From positions 43,024,177 to 43,088,176 of the forward strand of contig NC_023749.2 in NCBI RefSeq assembly GCF_000499845.2: a stretch of 64,000 nucleotides of DNA, in the 5' to 3' direction. The DNA comes from Phaseolus vulgaris. Taxonomy: Eukaryota; Streptophyta; Magnoliopsida; Fabales; Fabaceae. The translations under genes were made by a program, and so were the position numbers. Under the pieces are notes generated by a model that saw nothing but the letters and a program-made list of their open reading frames with translations, ran no database searches and was not told the DNA's origin. Positions 1 to 16,100 of the stretch are shown here, in pieces; position 1 is the first letter of the stretch; each line of letters starts with the position of its first letter.

Positions 1-432
1 ATATCATTTTACATGATATTTCTTCTTCCTTTCCTGTTTTATTCTTTGTGCATGAAAATAAAATATACAAATGTGAAAATATCACATACATAGATGGAGG
101 CTCCTAATTATCCCAATCCATTCTCTGTGGCCACGATGTAGTTTTTCCAGAAACCAACTAGAATATGAATGTTGTGGACAACTTAATTACTTTAGATCAT
201 TCTAGAAGGACCAATTGTGGTCACTTTCTATATGTTGCTAACACTTCATATTAATCTTCTTCATATTAATTAATCTTCTTATATCTTCTTATGGATATGT
301 TTCCTCGCCATTATAGAATAATGTAGTCATATTATGAAAATAAGGATTTATATATAAATAATCTCCTCCTTTCTCTTTAATAAAAAAAAAGTAAATATGT
401 AAAATAGAAAAAAAAATCCAATGTAAAAGTTG

Positions 433-474
<42 letters not shown>

Positions 475-850
475 ATATTAATTAATTATTTATATTAATA
501 TTTTAAAGAGAGAAAAAAGGAAGTTAGAATTAGACGGTATCAACGTTTCATATGGGATTTGTGAAATTTGTCAATCAAATTTTTTTATGCATACTAACTT
601 ATATAATCCCAAAAGGCGAATTCTAGAAGAAAAAATGAGTTCACTGAAGTAGTACAAGTGATCATAGAAATCGTCGTTCCACTATTAAGAAACCAATGAC
701 TTGAAGGAATTACTAGTCACAAGTTTTAGTTGAATTTAAGAGAAACAAAAATCCACAATCTTCCAGGTTATAGTCCTGAAAAAAAACTAAGTTGTGGATT
801 AAGGATATGTAAAATATATTTTAAGTTATGAATTGTTCTAATAACCAAAA
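1..850. other. AT-rich intergenic DNA with an (AT)n microsatellite
   Basis: No coding region is supported here. A perfect AT dinucleotide run lies at about 435-471, and the rest is A+T-rich sequence with frequent stops in all frames. I recognise no transposon protein before about 880. Confidence 0.6.
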
Positions 851-879
851 GGTAAATTACATTGTGTTTATATTGGTAG

Positions 880-2695
880 GAGAGGTTGAATATTGGTGGG
901 ATAGTACCAAGAGATTACTAGAAGGAGGAGCAATAATCATTACCTTGGGAAGTATTTAGAACAGAATTTCCTGAAATATATTTTCCCAATGATGTGAAAA
1001 GAGGAAAATAAATAGAATTTATGCAATTAAAACAAGGAATATATTAGTTGGAGAATATGCTTCCATGTTTGAGGAGTTATGGAAGTATTCTACTTTATTT
1101 TAACATTTAAATGAAAGAATGAAGTGTATAAAGTTTGAGAATGGACTTGGACCTAAATTATGAAAAGCAATAAGAATATTAGAAATTTCTGACTTTTGTA
1201 TGCTTACTCACAAGTGTAGATTTTTGGTGGATTTTGAAAATAGTCAAAATAATAGACCAAGATATTTTGAACCTCATCCAATCAAAAGAAGACATAATGA
1301 GGGAAAATCCAACAATCGCTCCCATTGGAAATCCCCAACCAATAAATTTTCTTCAGGAAATTCAAGTAGGCCTGTAAAATAGATTAGGTGTCTAAAGTGT
1401 GGACAAAATATCATTATGCCAAAGACTATTATCCTAAAAGACCTATCGGTTTCAAGTGTGGGATACCTGGCCATGTATTTTTTGAACATAAATCTCACAT
1501 TCAAATCCTTTTATACATAAGGCGAGACTTATGACAATAGGGTGAGTCTACGCCATGACTAGGTCTGAAACCACTCAAAACCATGATCTAAGTCAAGGTA
1601 TGTGTTTCAGTAAAGGTAAAAATTTAAATGTATTGTATGAATTAGGCACATCTCATTCATTCATTTCTAATGATTGTGTCAAACATCTTGAATTACCAAT
1701 CTCATTTTTAGATGCTAGTTTGGTTGTTTCACTCCCACAAGTGAATCTGTAACTACCAAGAAAGTTTGTTTGAATTGTCCACTATTAATTGAAAATAGGA
1801 AATTATTTGCAAATTTAATTGGTCTACCTTTGTCACAATTAGATGTAATCTTATGCATGGACTAGTTATTTTCGAATCAAGTCCTTTTAAATTATGCAGA
1901 GAAATCAATAATATTTTCCAATACCGAAGATCTTTTAAAACTATCTACCAACTCAATAAGTGAGCACTTAAAGAATGAAATTCAAGGATATTTGTTGTTG
2001 TCTTCTATGGAATAAAAAGAGGTAGTCAATTTGAAAAATATAGAAGATTGAATTCTCAATAGATTTGATGCTTAGAAGTGGACCAATAGCAGCATATAGA
2101 ATGTCACCCTTTGAACTACCAGAATTGAAGAAACAATTAGAAGGGTTACTTGCAAAATAGTTTATTTGTCCTAATGTGTCACCTTGGGAGGTTTTATTTT
2201 GTTAATTAAGAAGAAAGATGGAAGTTTTAGACTAACTGTAAATTATCATCAGTTAAATAAATTAACCATTCAGAATTACCCTCTCCCTCGAATAGATGAT
2301 TTGATGGATCAACTGAGAGGAGCATGTGTGTTTTCTAAGATAGATATTTAAGGTTAAGATATCATCAAATTAGAGCAAAGGAAAAAGACATAAAAAAACA
2401 ACATTCCTAACTAAGTATGGTCATTATGAGTATCAGGTGGTGCCTTTCGATGTATCATGCTCCTATAGTGTTAATGGATTATATGAACATGATTTTTCAT
2501 CCAGTTTTAGAGCATTTTGTAGTTGTTTTTATAGATGACATTCTCATTTATTCTAAAACAATTGAGGAGCATGATGAACATCTTCAGACTATTCTTTGAA
2601 TTTTGATACACAAAAATTTGTATGTTAAGTTATCTAATAAGTATCAAATGTTCTTGTTTTCTATATCAAATTAGGCATATAAAATGAATGATTTT
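880..2695 (+). pseudogene. Decayed Ty3/gypsy gag-pol (chromovirus-like)
   Basis: Conceptual translation across several frames shows the order of a Ty3/gypsy polyprotein. A gag segment at about 885-1250 includes EYWWDSTKRLLEGGA and IKFENGLGPKL. CCHC-knuckle remnants follow at about 1385-1500. A retropepsin-like stretch with HSFISNDCVKHLELPIS lies at 1640-1715, where the expected D(S/T)G triad is degraded to ELGTS. Reverse transcriptase pieces at 2080-2600 include [27 protein letters not shown] and [10 protein letters not shown]. Stops and frame changes are scattered throughout, so nothing is expressible. The RNase H and integrase parts expected after RT are not seen. The wording of the RT fits Tekay/Del-type chromoviruses, but the lineage is an inference. 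Confidence 0.85.
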
Positions 2696-2759
2696 TATAT
2701 AAATATTATGAAAAGAGTGTTTTCATTTAAAAAAACATGCTAGACCTAGTATGAGGTAA

Positions 2760-3640
2760 GAATATCCAAGAATTGATGGAAACTTGCAAGAAAGGAAAGA
2801 AAAATAGCAACAAAACAAAAGTAGTAGCAGAATGACCAATTCGCTCGGTGCATGCATCTAAGGATAAGTGAATTGGTAGTAGAGAGTAATGAAAGGAAGA
2901 TCCTCTAAGTGAGGAAATTAGCTAAACAAATATATTCTAGAGAAAGAGCTAGTTGGGTTGTTGAGTGCATCTAGGAGGCTTTAAGCGAAAAAAGTCCTCC
3001 AAGAAGAAAACCTAAAATTCATTGGGGTTTGGTTTGGACCTTATGCACAACGAAATTTTTTCTTCATGGTTAAGAAAATTCCTTCATTGGGGCTTGACTT
3101 GGAGAAAATTCAAAGCCAAAAGATTTCTTCATACTTAAGAATGTTAAATTCACTAGGTCAGGCTTGGAGCGAAACCTAAAAGAATCCTTCAAATTTAAGA
3201 AATTTATGAATTCGCTAAGCTCATAATAGACTCTAAGCCAAAAGATTTCTTCAAGATGACGAAAGCCAATTTGCTCAATGAATGAGCAAATTTGAGGCAA
3301 TCGGACATTAAACTCTATAAGTAGAGAAGTCTCGGTTCATAAGAGGTAGATTGAAACAAAGGTGTAACTTATAAACCAATAGTTATATCATTCATTTTAA
3401 AGAAGTACATATGGTAAATTTATGTGCATAACTGTTTCATTTAAGAACAGTCTAACATTCTTTGTTTTCTAACTATTTTGTTTTCTTTATTAATGTAACG
3501 CCTTTTAGAAAGCTTTTGATATTTATTCTAACTAGCGTCAAAACCTCTATAGAAGATTTGTTGTTCGAGCAAGATATTGAAAGACTCTTGAGAAAAGAAA
3601 CAAAGCAAGCTTAAACAAGACAAAGAAGATCAAGAAGAAA
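2760..3640 (+). mobile_element. Probable LTR/leader of an Athila-like gypsy element
   Basis: This stretch repeats loose copies of a motif around 'attcgct...aagccaaaagatttcttca' (about 3100-3280). It then has a TATA-like context 'ctctataagtagag' at about 3311, a typical arrangement for a gypsy LTR promoter just upstream of gag. The gag-like coding begins about 3650. I could not define exact LTR borders or a primer-binding site, and no second copy exists in the window. Confidence 0.45.
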
Positions 3641-3649
3641 AATCCAAGT

Positions 3650-5480
3650 TTAACTCATCCTATTCATAATCTCAACCACCTCAACTTGATAACATGGTTG
3701 GTCAAATGGGGAATAAAAATAGTGAGGGAGGAAGAATTGTAAATTCGTAGAGAAGAACACTAGGAGATTATACTATGCAACAAGGACTAAGATATTTCTC
3801 ATGCATAGCAATGCCAACTGCAACTAGATCATTGGAGATGAAGCCAACATTCTTAAATTTAATCAGCAACCATTAATTCATAGGATTGGATCATGAACAC
3901 CCTTGTACTCATTTATCCACTTTCTATGAATTGGTTGGTACCATGGGATTTGAAGATAGGGACATAATATTAGTGCACCTACGTTTATTCCATTTCTCAT
4001 CGGTTGGAAAAGCTCTACATTTATTACATTTCTCATCAGTTGGAAAAGCAAAAAAATGGCTAAAATCCCATCCAAGCCGAAGCTTAAATAGTCGGAATGA
4101 TGTAGAAAAAAGTTTATAAACAAGCTTTTCCCACTCTCTTGCTTTACTAAAGCTAAATCAGATATATCATCATTTAGGCAAAGACCGTATGAGCCTTTCT
4201 GTGAAGGTTGGGAATGCTTCAAAATGTTACTCAAAAGATGTCCAAACCATGGATTTGAAGACATAGCCCAACTAAGTATCTTTCATAATACTCTTAGGCC
4301 TGATACTAAAGTGATCCTAGATGCATCAACTAGAGGAATAATGATGCAAAGTAGGGAACCAAGATAAGTGATGTTTTGGCTTCAACAGATTATCAAGTTC
4401 AACATGATAGGCAAGTTGGTCAGAAAAAGGGAGTGTTAGAACTTAACATGATGAGATCTAACCTTGCATTTTGCTTTGCTTTGTAATTTCACATTTTGGA
4501 TGGATTGAATGGGAGAAAAATGGAAGTTCAATGGATGAAGAATTCAGAATTGGAAAGGTGTTTTTGGTGTGTGGAAGTAGAGGTTTAGAAAAGGTGAGGC
4601 CAACTTCTGAAAAGCCTAAGCTAGACACTCACAAAAGTGTTAACAAAGAGAGATCTAGGAGGCAAGTGAAGCTAAATTTTGGCAACATTTCATTAGTCTA
4701 ATCCAAACTGAATTACAAGAGGATTAAAATTTCTATTTATTGTGCTAAGTGTAGCCAAGGTTCATATTTAAACCCTAAAAACTCTCCACTCTCATGGTGA
4801 CAAATGACTTCCTGTCATTGGAGCAAATCCTCTCAAATTAGAGGTTGACAAGTGACCTTTCTCTATTGGTTGAAAATTCTCTCCATTGAAGAGATTTCAT
4901 GTGGATGCTTATGCCATTCTTGCTAATGCCTAGGTGGACTCTTCATGTTATCCATGCCACAAGGTGTCACTCCAAGCTTGTTAAGTCACACTACATGCTC
5001 TCCAAAAATGACCTAGATGCTTACTTGATTAACCTTAGATGGTCTAAGGTTGCATTGAGTCCAAAGAAATCTAATTGTAACCCTAGCTAGACTCTCTTTT
5101 CTTATTTACACCCTATTTTATTAGGCCCAATACATGGTCCATGAAAATTGGCCCAAAATAAAAGACTACACTACTTTGTACAATTATTTTACAAGGATAA
5201 GAAGAGGAAAAAGACTCTTCAAAAGTGGATGCTCCAATCAAACCTTTATCTTCTTCAATCTTCTCAACCCAAAATTGTGGTGTCTTGATGGTCCTCCATC
5301 ATAACACAACTTATGCACCATTAGCTTAATTTTTTTTTGACACAACATATTGAAGCATTAACAAAGCAAATGTCCAAGTTGTCCCATCAATTACATGCCA
5401 TCAATTCTTCTCAAGGTCAGTATCAACCAATCACTTGTGAATTGTGTGGAGGAACCCATCCAATTACTGGAAAAATCATT
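3650..5480 (+). pseudogene. Athila-like Ty3/gypsy gag remnant, split by a solo LTR
   Basis: Reading frames here give HPCTHLSTFYELVGTMGF, then LRLFHFSSVGKA...KKWLKS, and CPNHGFEDIAQLSIFHNTL at about 4230-4300. These are hallmarks of the gag of Athila/Tat-type gypsy elements. The C-terminal part, QHIEALTKQMSKLSHQLHAI, reappears only at about 5340-5400. The two halves are separated by an 853-bp insertion (4449-5301). A short internal duplication repeats HFSSVGKA at about 4000-4050. A T-run at about 5330 breaks the frame. No protease, RT or integrase follows, so the element is truncated at about 5480. Confidence 0.75.
4449..5301. mobile_element. Solo LTR (853 bp) with TAACA target duplication
   Basis: The insert begins TGATG and ends CATCA, a perfect 5-bp inverted terminus of LTR type (TG...CA). 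The base pairs immediately outside are TAACA at 4444-4448 and TAACA at 5302-5306, a 5-bp target-site duplication. Removing the insert plus one TAACA rejoins the two halves of the surrounding gag in a sensible order. The insert has no long ORF, tRNA primer site or polypurine tract, so it is best read as a solo LTR left by recombination between two LTRs. The short ORFs inside it are not convincing genes. Confidence 0.85.
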
Positions 5481-5489
5481 ACTTATTAA

Positions 5490-6004
5490 TCTACATTGTT
5501 ATAAAGTTCATAATTTTAGGTTTTAGGCTCCCTTAAATGTGATGTAATTTGTTTATTTAATACATTTTTCTTTGAACCATAATCTAGAGTACTTCATTAA
5601 TAAAGGCCTAACATTTAGCCTCCGTGGAATAAAGCATTGTATTAGATATTTTTTCTTTGAAGTTGTCTTGTAGATTTATTATAGAATATATATTATGTCC
5701 AATTCATATAATGTACTACGAATTTATTAGACACAATTCTTATGGCCTACCTTATAACCTTATTATATGATACCTTTTATGGTCTAATTTTTTAGCTCAA
5801 GGATTTGAGTCATTGTTTATCCTATAAACTTGTACCTACATCTTTATTTATTAGTTAGTTATTGTTAATACCTAACACTGTTTCAAGCTATAAACATTAT
5901 TAGAAATACTAATTCATCACAATCTAGTACAAGAAGTTATTTTAGCAAATACATTTTACAAGCAAAAACTAATAGTAGACGTTGTGTAATACATTTATTG
6001 GCTG
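5490..6004. other. Unassigned AT-rich sequence
   Basis: No ORF or protein homology is visible. The sequence is A+T-rich with stops in all frames. It may belong to the truncated gypsy element or to an LTR, but I see no boundary signals. Confidence 0.4.
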
Positions 6005-6520
6005 GTTTGGTTAAATGGTCTAACCTAGGTTAGATAATCTATCATGTGCAGTATAACTAGTTCTTAGCTTGCTTAGACAGTCTAACATGAGTTAGACGAT
6101 CTAACTTGGGTTTGATAGTCTAACTCTGGTTAGATCGTTCGAGCAAGCTAACGACTAAATGTACTACACAGGTTAGACTGTCTAACCCAGATTAGAACGT
6201 TTAAGTAAGGTTAAACTATCTAACATACGTTAGACCGTCTAATGAAGTCAACCAAAAAATCTATTGCACTGGTTAGACCATTTAAGCAAGGTTAAACTGT
6301 CTACCAAGCCAACCAATAAATATACTACACAGGTTAGACTATCTATCCCAGGTTAGATCATCTAAACAAGGTTAGACTATCTATCACAGGTTAGATCATC
6401 TAAACAAGGTTAAAGTATCTAACCCAAGTTAAATGACATCATTAAAGAGGGTCAACTCTCTTGTATTAGCTGAATAAAGAACATGGGAAAAGGTTAGACT
6501 GGCTAACCTAGGACAAACAA
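6005..6520. repeat. Degenerate array of GTTAGAC/GTCTAAC half-palindromes
   Basis: About twenty imperfect copies of a short motif such as 'ggttagactgtctaac' or 'ggttagatcatctaa' occur within roughly 500 bp, at irregular spacing of about 20-40 bp. Many copies are self-complementary (GTTAGAC next to GTCTAAC), so single strands could form small hairpins. No coding potential is seen. A related motif field occurs near 56.9-57.8 kb. Confidence 0.7.
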
Positions 6521-6529
6521 AATTATTAT

Positions 6530-8840
6530 TGACATGCATTCATTGTTTACTTAGAAATGATCACACATGTAATCTCGATAATAACTTGTAGGATTTCTTA
6601 AACTTATATAGAACTAATGCAATTAAAATTCTGATTTTAATTGTTTTTCTTTAAATTTAATAGGATTTCTTGCTAATGTAGGACCAAATGCATATATAAT
6701 TCAAAGGTGTATAATCTAAGTCTAAATGGAAAAATGAAAACAAGGCCATAAAGCAAATTTCATAACACATTACAACCAACACACAACAACAAATGCATAC
6801 AACTATAACTTACAGGTCATAAGAAAATATACAATTCACAAGGGTCACAAAGTACAATGGTTATTCATTAAAAAAAACTCACCTGTAGGGCAATTTCAAC
6901 ACAGGTTTCCCTTCCACGCCCCTCCATGCCAGAAGCCTTTCCTCAAACCAAACACTAGCTGATTCAAATCACAAAATTGCATAAAAAAATGAAAGATGAA
7001 AGCCAATTATTAAATTTAGGATATGATAATATTGACCTTTAGGTCCATCTATACATGTAACAGTGTTAGACCTATACATATACACAAATCTATACATATG
7101 CACATCTTAGGCTGTTTAACACCTAAAAAATATAATTTGATGCAATAAATTGGAAAAAAAGGAAAACATCAAAGTGGGCATAACATGATAGGAAAAACAT
7201 ATTTCTATTATGTAGTCTTAATTTCTGTGAGTAGGTCTACCATATGGATGACACTAATCAATTAAGGTACATGCATGTGTGTCACAAGGACATGAACAAT
7301 AACTAAACCTAATGTACTAAAATAATACGCATATATGTTAAAGTGAAATCTTTGGTTGTCAACACTAAAATGTCCATTTATATCTTTTTAGAAGGACAAA
7401 CATGCATTTATATAACTGTTGAACTATGTTACTCATACATTCCAAAAATGAGTTTTTAAATTCTTCCTTAACATTGTCTTCTACTTATATAAATATATTT
7501 ACATTTAATTGCAAAACAACATATTACTAACACAAAGACTTGGAAGTCTACTAACTCATTGTACTAAAATAATAGCTACTAACATAAATAAGATATAAAT
7601 CAATGTTTCTCAAACAACAAAGGCCAAATTAAATTCTTCCACTTAAAATCATTTTTTTCTTTACTTTTATTCATCTCTTAAGCAAGCAGTTAGAGACACA
7701 ACCAAGTTTCACTCTTACAAAGATCCAACATCACAACAACAACAAGGAATTTTTGGAAGCAAGGTTAGGGATTTTGAGAGGGAAGTTTAGGGAGCACAAG
7801 TTGGAGAACACGAGTTGTGGGAGAATTTAGGTTTAAGGAGGATTCGTGTGTGGGTTAGTCACTTATTTCACAAGTCCTTCATTTTCGTGTTTTTTTTTCT
7901 AACATTTAATTAGTGTCGGCTAGGTTAACAAAAACTCCATGTCATAAATTAATTCATTTGCGTTCACTTAGTTGCCACACACATTAAATGTTTTTTTATT
8001 GTTTTATAAGAGTTATAAAAGTTTTCACATTAGCTACATGGACACTAAAATAATATTTTTTAATCATTGCATCAATTATGCATCCCAATTTGTTTCTTCC
8101 ACATGAACGCAAGATAATTATTATTATTTTCTAATTTATTTTCAACTTGTAGATGGGTTTAACGTATCTTTAGTCAATTCTATAATTTTTGTAAAAGTGT
8201 TTTGTCCAACAAGTATGGGCTTAGCCCACACAAATAATGTTTGTGTAGACAAACGCTTATTTGTGATAGCTAATCCTTCCCATTCCTGTAGTAGATTATA
8301 GACTCCATTGATATCGAATATGATATTATATGTCTAAAATAATGTGCTCTATCCTCTAGATTCCATTTACATTATATCCATAACTGAGATAAAATATTAT
8401 AAATTTCTACATCAATTATTCACAAACCAACATAATTTTATACTTTTTACCGTTATCTTAAACTGATATTGAAACCTTACACTTTCAACATCATCTTATA
8501 TTACATTGATTTTTAAACCAATACCATATACCTCTAAGAACTAACATTTGTTTAGTTACTCTATCGTCATCTTTCGTTTTTTTTTTCTCATCAATTGTCA
8601 TATTTTGTAGATAGAATATCCTCTTTTCTAATTGTATTGAATTGTTTATTATGAGAATTATAAGGGTTTAATAAAAATGATCTAAAAAAATTTTAAAATT
8701 AAGATTAAGAAATTAATTATGTAAAGATTGGTGTTAATCATTAATATTTTTATTTTCAAAATTTTCAAGTATAATTAAATAAATTAGTTTCTTCTATTTC
8801 TCAAAATGATAAATTAACAAAGGTTAGATATAATTCTTGA
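6530..8840. other. AT-rich intergenic sequence, no gene supported
   Basis: No ORF of useful length and no recognisable transposon protein appear in this stretch. Short G+C-richer patches at about 6900-6960 and 7750-7860 interrupt the A+T-rich background but show no diagnostic ends or domains. Confidence 0.5.
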
Positions 8841-8842
8841 TC

Positions 8843-9123
8843 ACTTCAAGTGTTATTATTCAGTTTTACTTTATGAATTTGCATAATTAAAGTTTTGTGT
8901 TAAAATAAATAAATTATAGAAATAAAAAATCTCAAAATTTTGTCTGTGTTCAACCATGTCTTTAATGACTTTACGACAACAGGAACTTCAAGTGTTATTA
9001 TTCAATTTACTTTATGAATTTGCATAATTAAAGTTTTGTGTTAAAATGAATAAATTATAGAAATAAAAAATCTCAAAATTTTGTCTTTGTTCAACCATGT
9101 CTTTAATGACTTTACGACAACAG
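8843..9123. repeat. Tandem duplication, two copies of about 140 bp
   Basis: The segment at 8843-8983 is repeated directly at 8985-9123 with a 142-bp offset. Only a few substitutions and a one-base length change in a T-run separate the copies. Both start with 'acttcaagtgttattattca' and end with 'actttacgacaacag'. The short minus-strand ORF across the second copy is not supported as a gene. Confidence 0.9.
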
Positions 9124-9129
9124 CCTTTA

Positions 9130-11245
9130 GTCTTATCAGTTGACCCAACACAACACGAATTCGAGATAGTTAGCCCATTAATCAAAATGCGTTCCAAAAT
9201 ATTCATATAAATAAATGTCCTAGATCAAAAATTAAATTTGTATATAAATTTAAGTAAACTCTGTAAACTTGTTTTATAGAGTTTTTTTTTTCTTTGAAAA
9301 ATATATCCCATTCAAGTTCATAATCCTAATATATTATTACATAAAATTGAAATTCTTAATGTAAAAAAAAAATAAATTCTAAAAATATTTGTAGACAATA
9401 CTAATATGTTCTTCACTTAGTTATGTGTCAAAAAAACTTAGTCGCAGTTTATTCTCTCAAGGACTTGAAACATGACTGGAAATTAAGTGGGGACAGAATT
9501 ATAAGAAAAACAAGTATTTTCACTATAATTTTTACAAATAAATTAAATAACTCACAATTAAGGGAATGTGTAGAGTTGTTATTTTATTGCGTAGAGTAAT
9601 TGTTTGATTATTTGTAGTTAAGATAATAAAAAGTATTTATTATAAATAACAATAATGAAAAGGAATAAGAAAGAAAAGCGTTAAAAGTGGATGTTTATAA
9701 GTTGAGAAATTGAAAAGTATTTATAGAAAAACCTAAAATAATAGATACTAAACAATGTTTACAATTTGACTTATATATACCTTTTCATGTGAAAACAAAA
9801 TTTACAAAAAAGTTATTAAATAAAAAACAATTTAAAAATAATAATTTGTTTAAATTAGATATTATTTTAAAAATTAAAAAAATTATTAATATTTAAATTA
9901 ATTTATATTATTATTAAATAATTTTTAAATTAATATCTATTTAGTTATTAAAGATAAATAATTAGTTAAAATCTTAATAGATATTTAGAAAGTATTTATT
10001 AATAATATAAACTAATTTAGATATCAAATAATTTTTTAAGTATTTAGTTAATATAATAATTATTTTTTTATAGTTAAAAATTTAAAAATAAAAATATATA
10101 TCCAAACAAATATCTATTTAGATAATTTTTTATAAATATTTCTAAAAAATAAATAAATGTGTTCTTTCAATCATAAACTAATAATAAACATATTCTAAAA
10201 ATTAATATGAGTCTCTCACCAACTAAAGTTCTTTGCTTGAAAGAGAGGGAATGAGTATGAAATGTGATAGATACAAGGCTATGATATTAAATACTAACCT
10301 AAATAACCCCTCTCCTCTTTTGACCACGAGAAGTTCAAAAATAGGCCAAGACAAAAGCTAGGCGTGTAGCAAGACAGTGGAAATATAATACAAGTGTAAT
10401 AAAATTCATTACTGTGAAATAGATTTGGCACAAGTATTTTTTTTAAAATATAAATATGTTTTCTAAATAATTTGTTATTATATGTACTTTATAGGTCTCT
10501 CTAAAATTTAAATATATTTTCAAAAAATTTATTAGTAATAATAGTGAATAAAACATCCATCTCTTAACATATAATCAAAATTAATTTTAATTATTAAATT
10601 TATTGGTTATATTTATCATTTATATTATCTTTCTTTTTGACGTCATTAATAATAAATTTAAAAATACCTTTTAAAATTTAGAAAACAAAATAATACAAAT
10701 ATTTTAGAGAATTATTTAAAATATTTAGAATTTTACAGACTAAGAAAACACATTCTGCCTAGCTTTTCCAAATTTATTTAGCTCAAATTTTACTATATTT
10801 AACAAAAATATAAGAAATATGTATTTTTATTTATCTATTTTTTTATAAAATTTACATTAAAATATATTTTTATTTAGCATATTTTTCATATTATAGTTTT
10901 TCATTAATCCAAACACAAGTGAAAAAAATTCACCACTTTCTTCCTTCCTATTGTACTCATCCAAGCAATATATTTGCTTCATTTTTTTTTCCTATTTCCT
11001 TCATTCTTATTTTATTCCTTTTTCCTATATTGTTGCTTTCTGCTTTACTTTGTTTAAAGGAAACATAAAGGAAGTTTTTTCTATGACACTACCCTTTCTA
11101 CATACATTCACTTCACAATTCGTTTTCGTAATAAAATATTATAATAAAATAATAATTTATGAAATTGTTAGTTTGATATAAATAAATAAATAAAAATGTC
11201 AATGTATGAATACCCAAACATAAATGATAAGCCTCCAAAAACAAG
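9130..11245. other. Very AT-rich intergenic DNA upstream of RLK gene 1
   Basis: No coding region is supported. The part at about 9820-10100 is dominated by TTAGATA / TATCTAA type words and resembles the MITE-like repeats at 15.7, 58.3 and 63.3 kb, though no clean terminal inverted repeats are visible here. The rest is simple A+T-rich sequence. Confidence 0.5.
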
Positions 11246-11249
11246 TAGT

Positions 11250-11259
11250 ACTTATATAT
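11250..11259 (+). promoter_or_regulatory. Candidate TATA box of RLK gene 1
   Basis: The string 'cttatatatcat' lies about 145 bp upstream of the preferred start codon at 11401, a plausible distance for a plant TATA box plus a 5' leader. It is a sequence match only, and A+T-rich DNA yields such words by chance. Confidence 0.35.
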
Positions 11260-11400
11260 CATAGGCCCATGCACGAACCCAAAGTCAATCCGCCATAGTT
11301 GATGCCCATGATATGTTCAACAAACACAGTAACACATACAATTCCCTCAGTAAATGCACATATATTCAATCCAGTTATCACTGGAATCAATCACACTGCA

Positions 11401-14771
<3,371 letters not shown>

Positions 14772-15725
14772 GGAAAATGTTTATTTCTTGCACTTAGTTA
14801 ACTATGTATGCTTTATTTCATATTTGTCACTTGTCATGGAGCTATAGTTTTTCAAAGTTTCAATCCCCAAAACTGTGGAATGTGTTACCATTTTTTAAGA
14901 CAATTTGTTACATTCAAATGATTTAGTTTAGTTAAGGATTTTTTTTCTCTAACGGTTTGGAATTTTAGATTTCACGAGCAGCACAATTAATAAAAGAAAT
15001 GATTCATATAATATCAAAGAATCAGCTACATGAGAGAATATTTAGGTGGAGGAGAAATCCCGTGGAGCACATAGTCGGGTCCTTTCATATATCAAAGTCA
15101 ATAGTGTGATAGATTAAACCTGTTCAACAAGTTTGAGTTTATGTAATGTGAATTTGACCGAAAATGATGTTAAAATATTACGATTGCAGATGATTTCCAT
15201 GATAGGTTTAAATTTTGTTACATAGCCTAGTGTTGAACATTGGTTAAATAGTAGATTTTGTAGATAAATTTTATCACCTATTAATGCATGATTTTATTTA
15301 CACGGAAATCAACCTATTTATACAACATGAGAAAAATAGAAAACTTATCATTAATAAACTCAATAATAAAATATAGTGGAAATTCTTTGGTTTTGGAATA
15401 TTGAGACTCAGGAAGTGATCCAAGATTTTCTTGATGATTTTTTTTTGTTTGGTTGTGCTATCTTGGGTTCTCTCCCTCTGTCTTCCCGTGCTCTTTCTCT
15501 GTGGTTTTTTGAGTTTTTCTGTTTTTATAATTTTTGCTGAACTTTCCTGGGTCACGCTCAAGCTCTTGATATCTACGTCCGTAAGTCACTTTCCTAAAAA
15601 CCAAATCAAAAACGAAAACCACCTATATTACTGCATCCACCACACGAAAACGAAAACGAAAATGTTTACATGAAAACACAACTCCATCGCGCCTAACAAC
15701 AATACCTCGTCCTCCACTACCACAA
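14772..15725. other. Intergenic sequence downstream of RLK gene 1
   Basis: This holds the probable 3' untranslated region of gene 1 and then A+T-rich sequence. Opposed short ORFs at about 15300-15670 come from a pyrimidine-rich tract and have no recognisable domain, so I do not call a gene. Confidence 0.5.
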
Positions 15726-15728
15726 CCA

Positions 15729-16100
15729 CTACGAGAAAATCATCAAATAGAAACCAATTTTTAGATACCAAAATAATTAGTTGCAATAGTAACTAAATTA
15801 GAGATCATTTTAGAAACTAAAAAAAAATTGGTTTATAAATTAGTTTCTACTATTGTTAAATAGTTTTTAAATTGGTATCTTATTAGCTACCAAGTTTTAA
15901 ACTACCCATTATTTAGATTCTAAATTTAGTAACAAAAACCTTGGTTGCTAATTAAATGTCAATTTAGAAACCATTTAACAATTATAGAAACTAATTTATA
16001 AACCAAAAATTTATTTAATCTTTAAAATAGTCTCTAATTTAATATTATAACAACTAATTATTTTTTATTTATAAAATTAATTTCTTTTTTATGATTTTTT
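15729..16100. mobile_element. MITE-like repeat related to the one at 58.34 kb
   Basis: Starts 'cactacgagaaaatcatc', followed by 'aaatagaaacca' and repeated words of the type 'ttggtttctaa', 'attagctacc', 'aactaattatttttt'. The same start and word order occur at 58337-58680. The two are diverged copies of one small non-coding family. The CACTA-like first bases suggest a CACTA relative, but a clean matching right end is not visible for this copy. Confidence 0.5.

Noticed and set aside
3878..4264. 128-codon minus-strand ORF
   Set aside because: It overlaps the plus-strand gypsy gag, whose motifs are clear; the minus frame has none.
4434..5306. Alternative solo LTR borders TGTTAG...ATAACA
   Set aside because: These ends give no matching flanking duplication, while TGATG...CATCA gives a perfect TAACA pair and restores the gag order.
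6005..6520. CRISPR-like array
   Set aside because: Repeat units are diverged, spacing is irregular, there are no cas genes, and the setting is a plant nuclear genome.
11302..11400. Upstream in-frame ATG that would add an N-terminal leader to RLK copy 1
   Set aside because: The added residues are hydrophilic and would bury the signal peptide. The ATG at 11401 gives the usual family start.
15298..15673. Overlapping opposite ORFs of about 80 codons
   Set aside because: They come from a pyrimidine-rich tract, have low-complexity composition and no recognisable domain.
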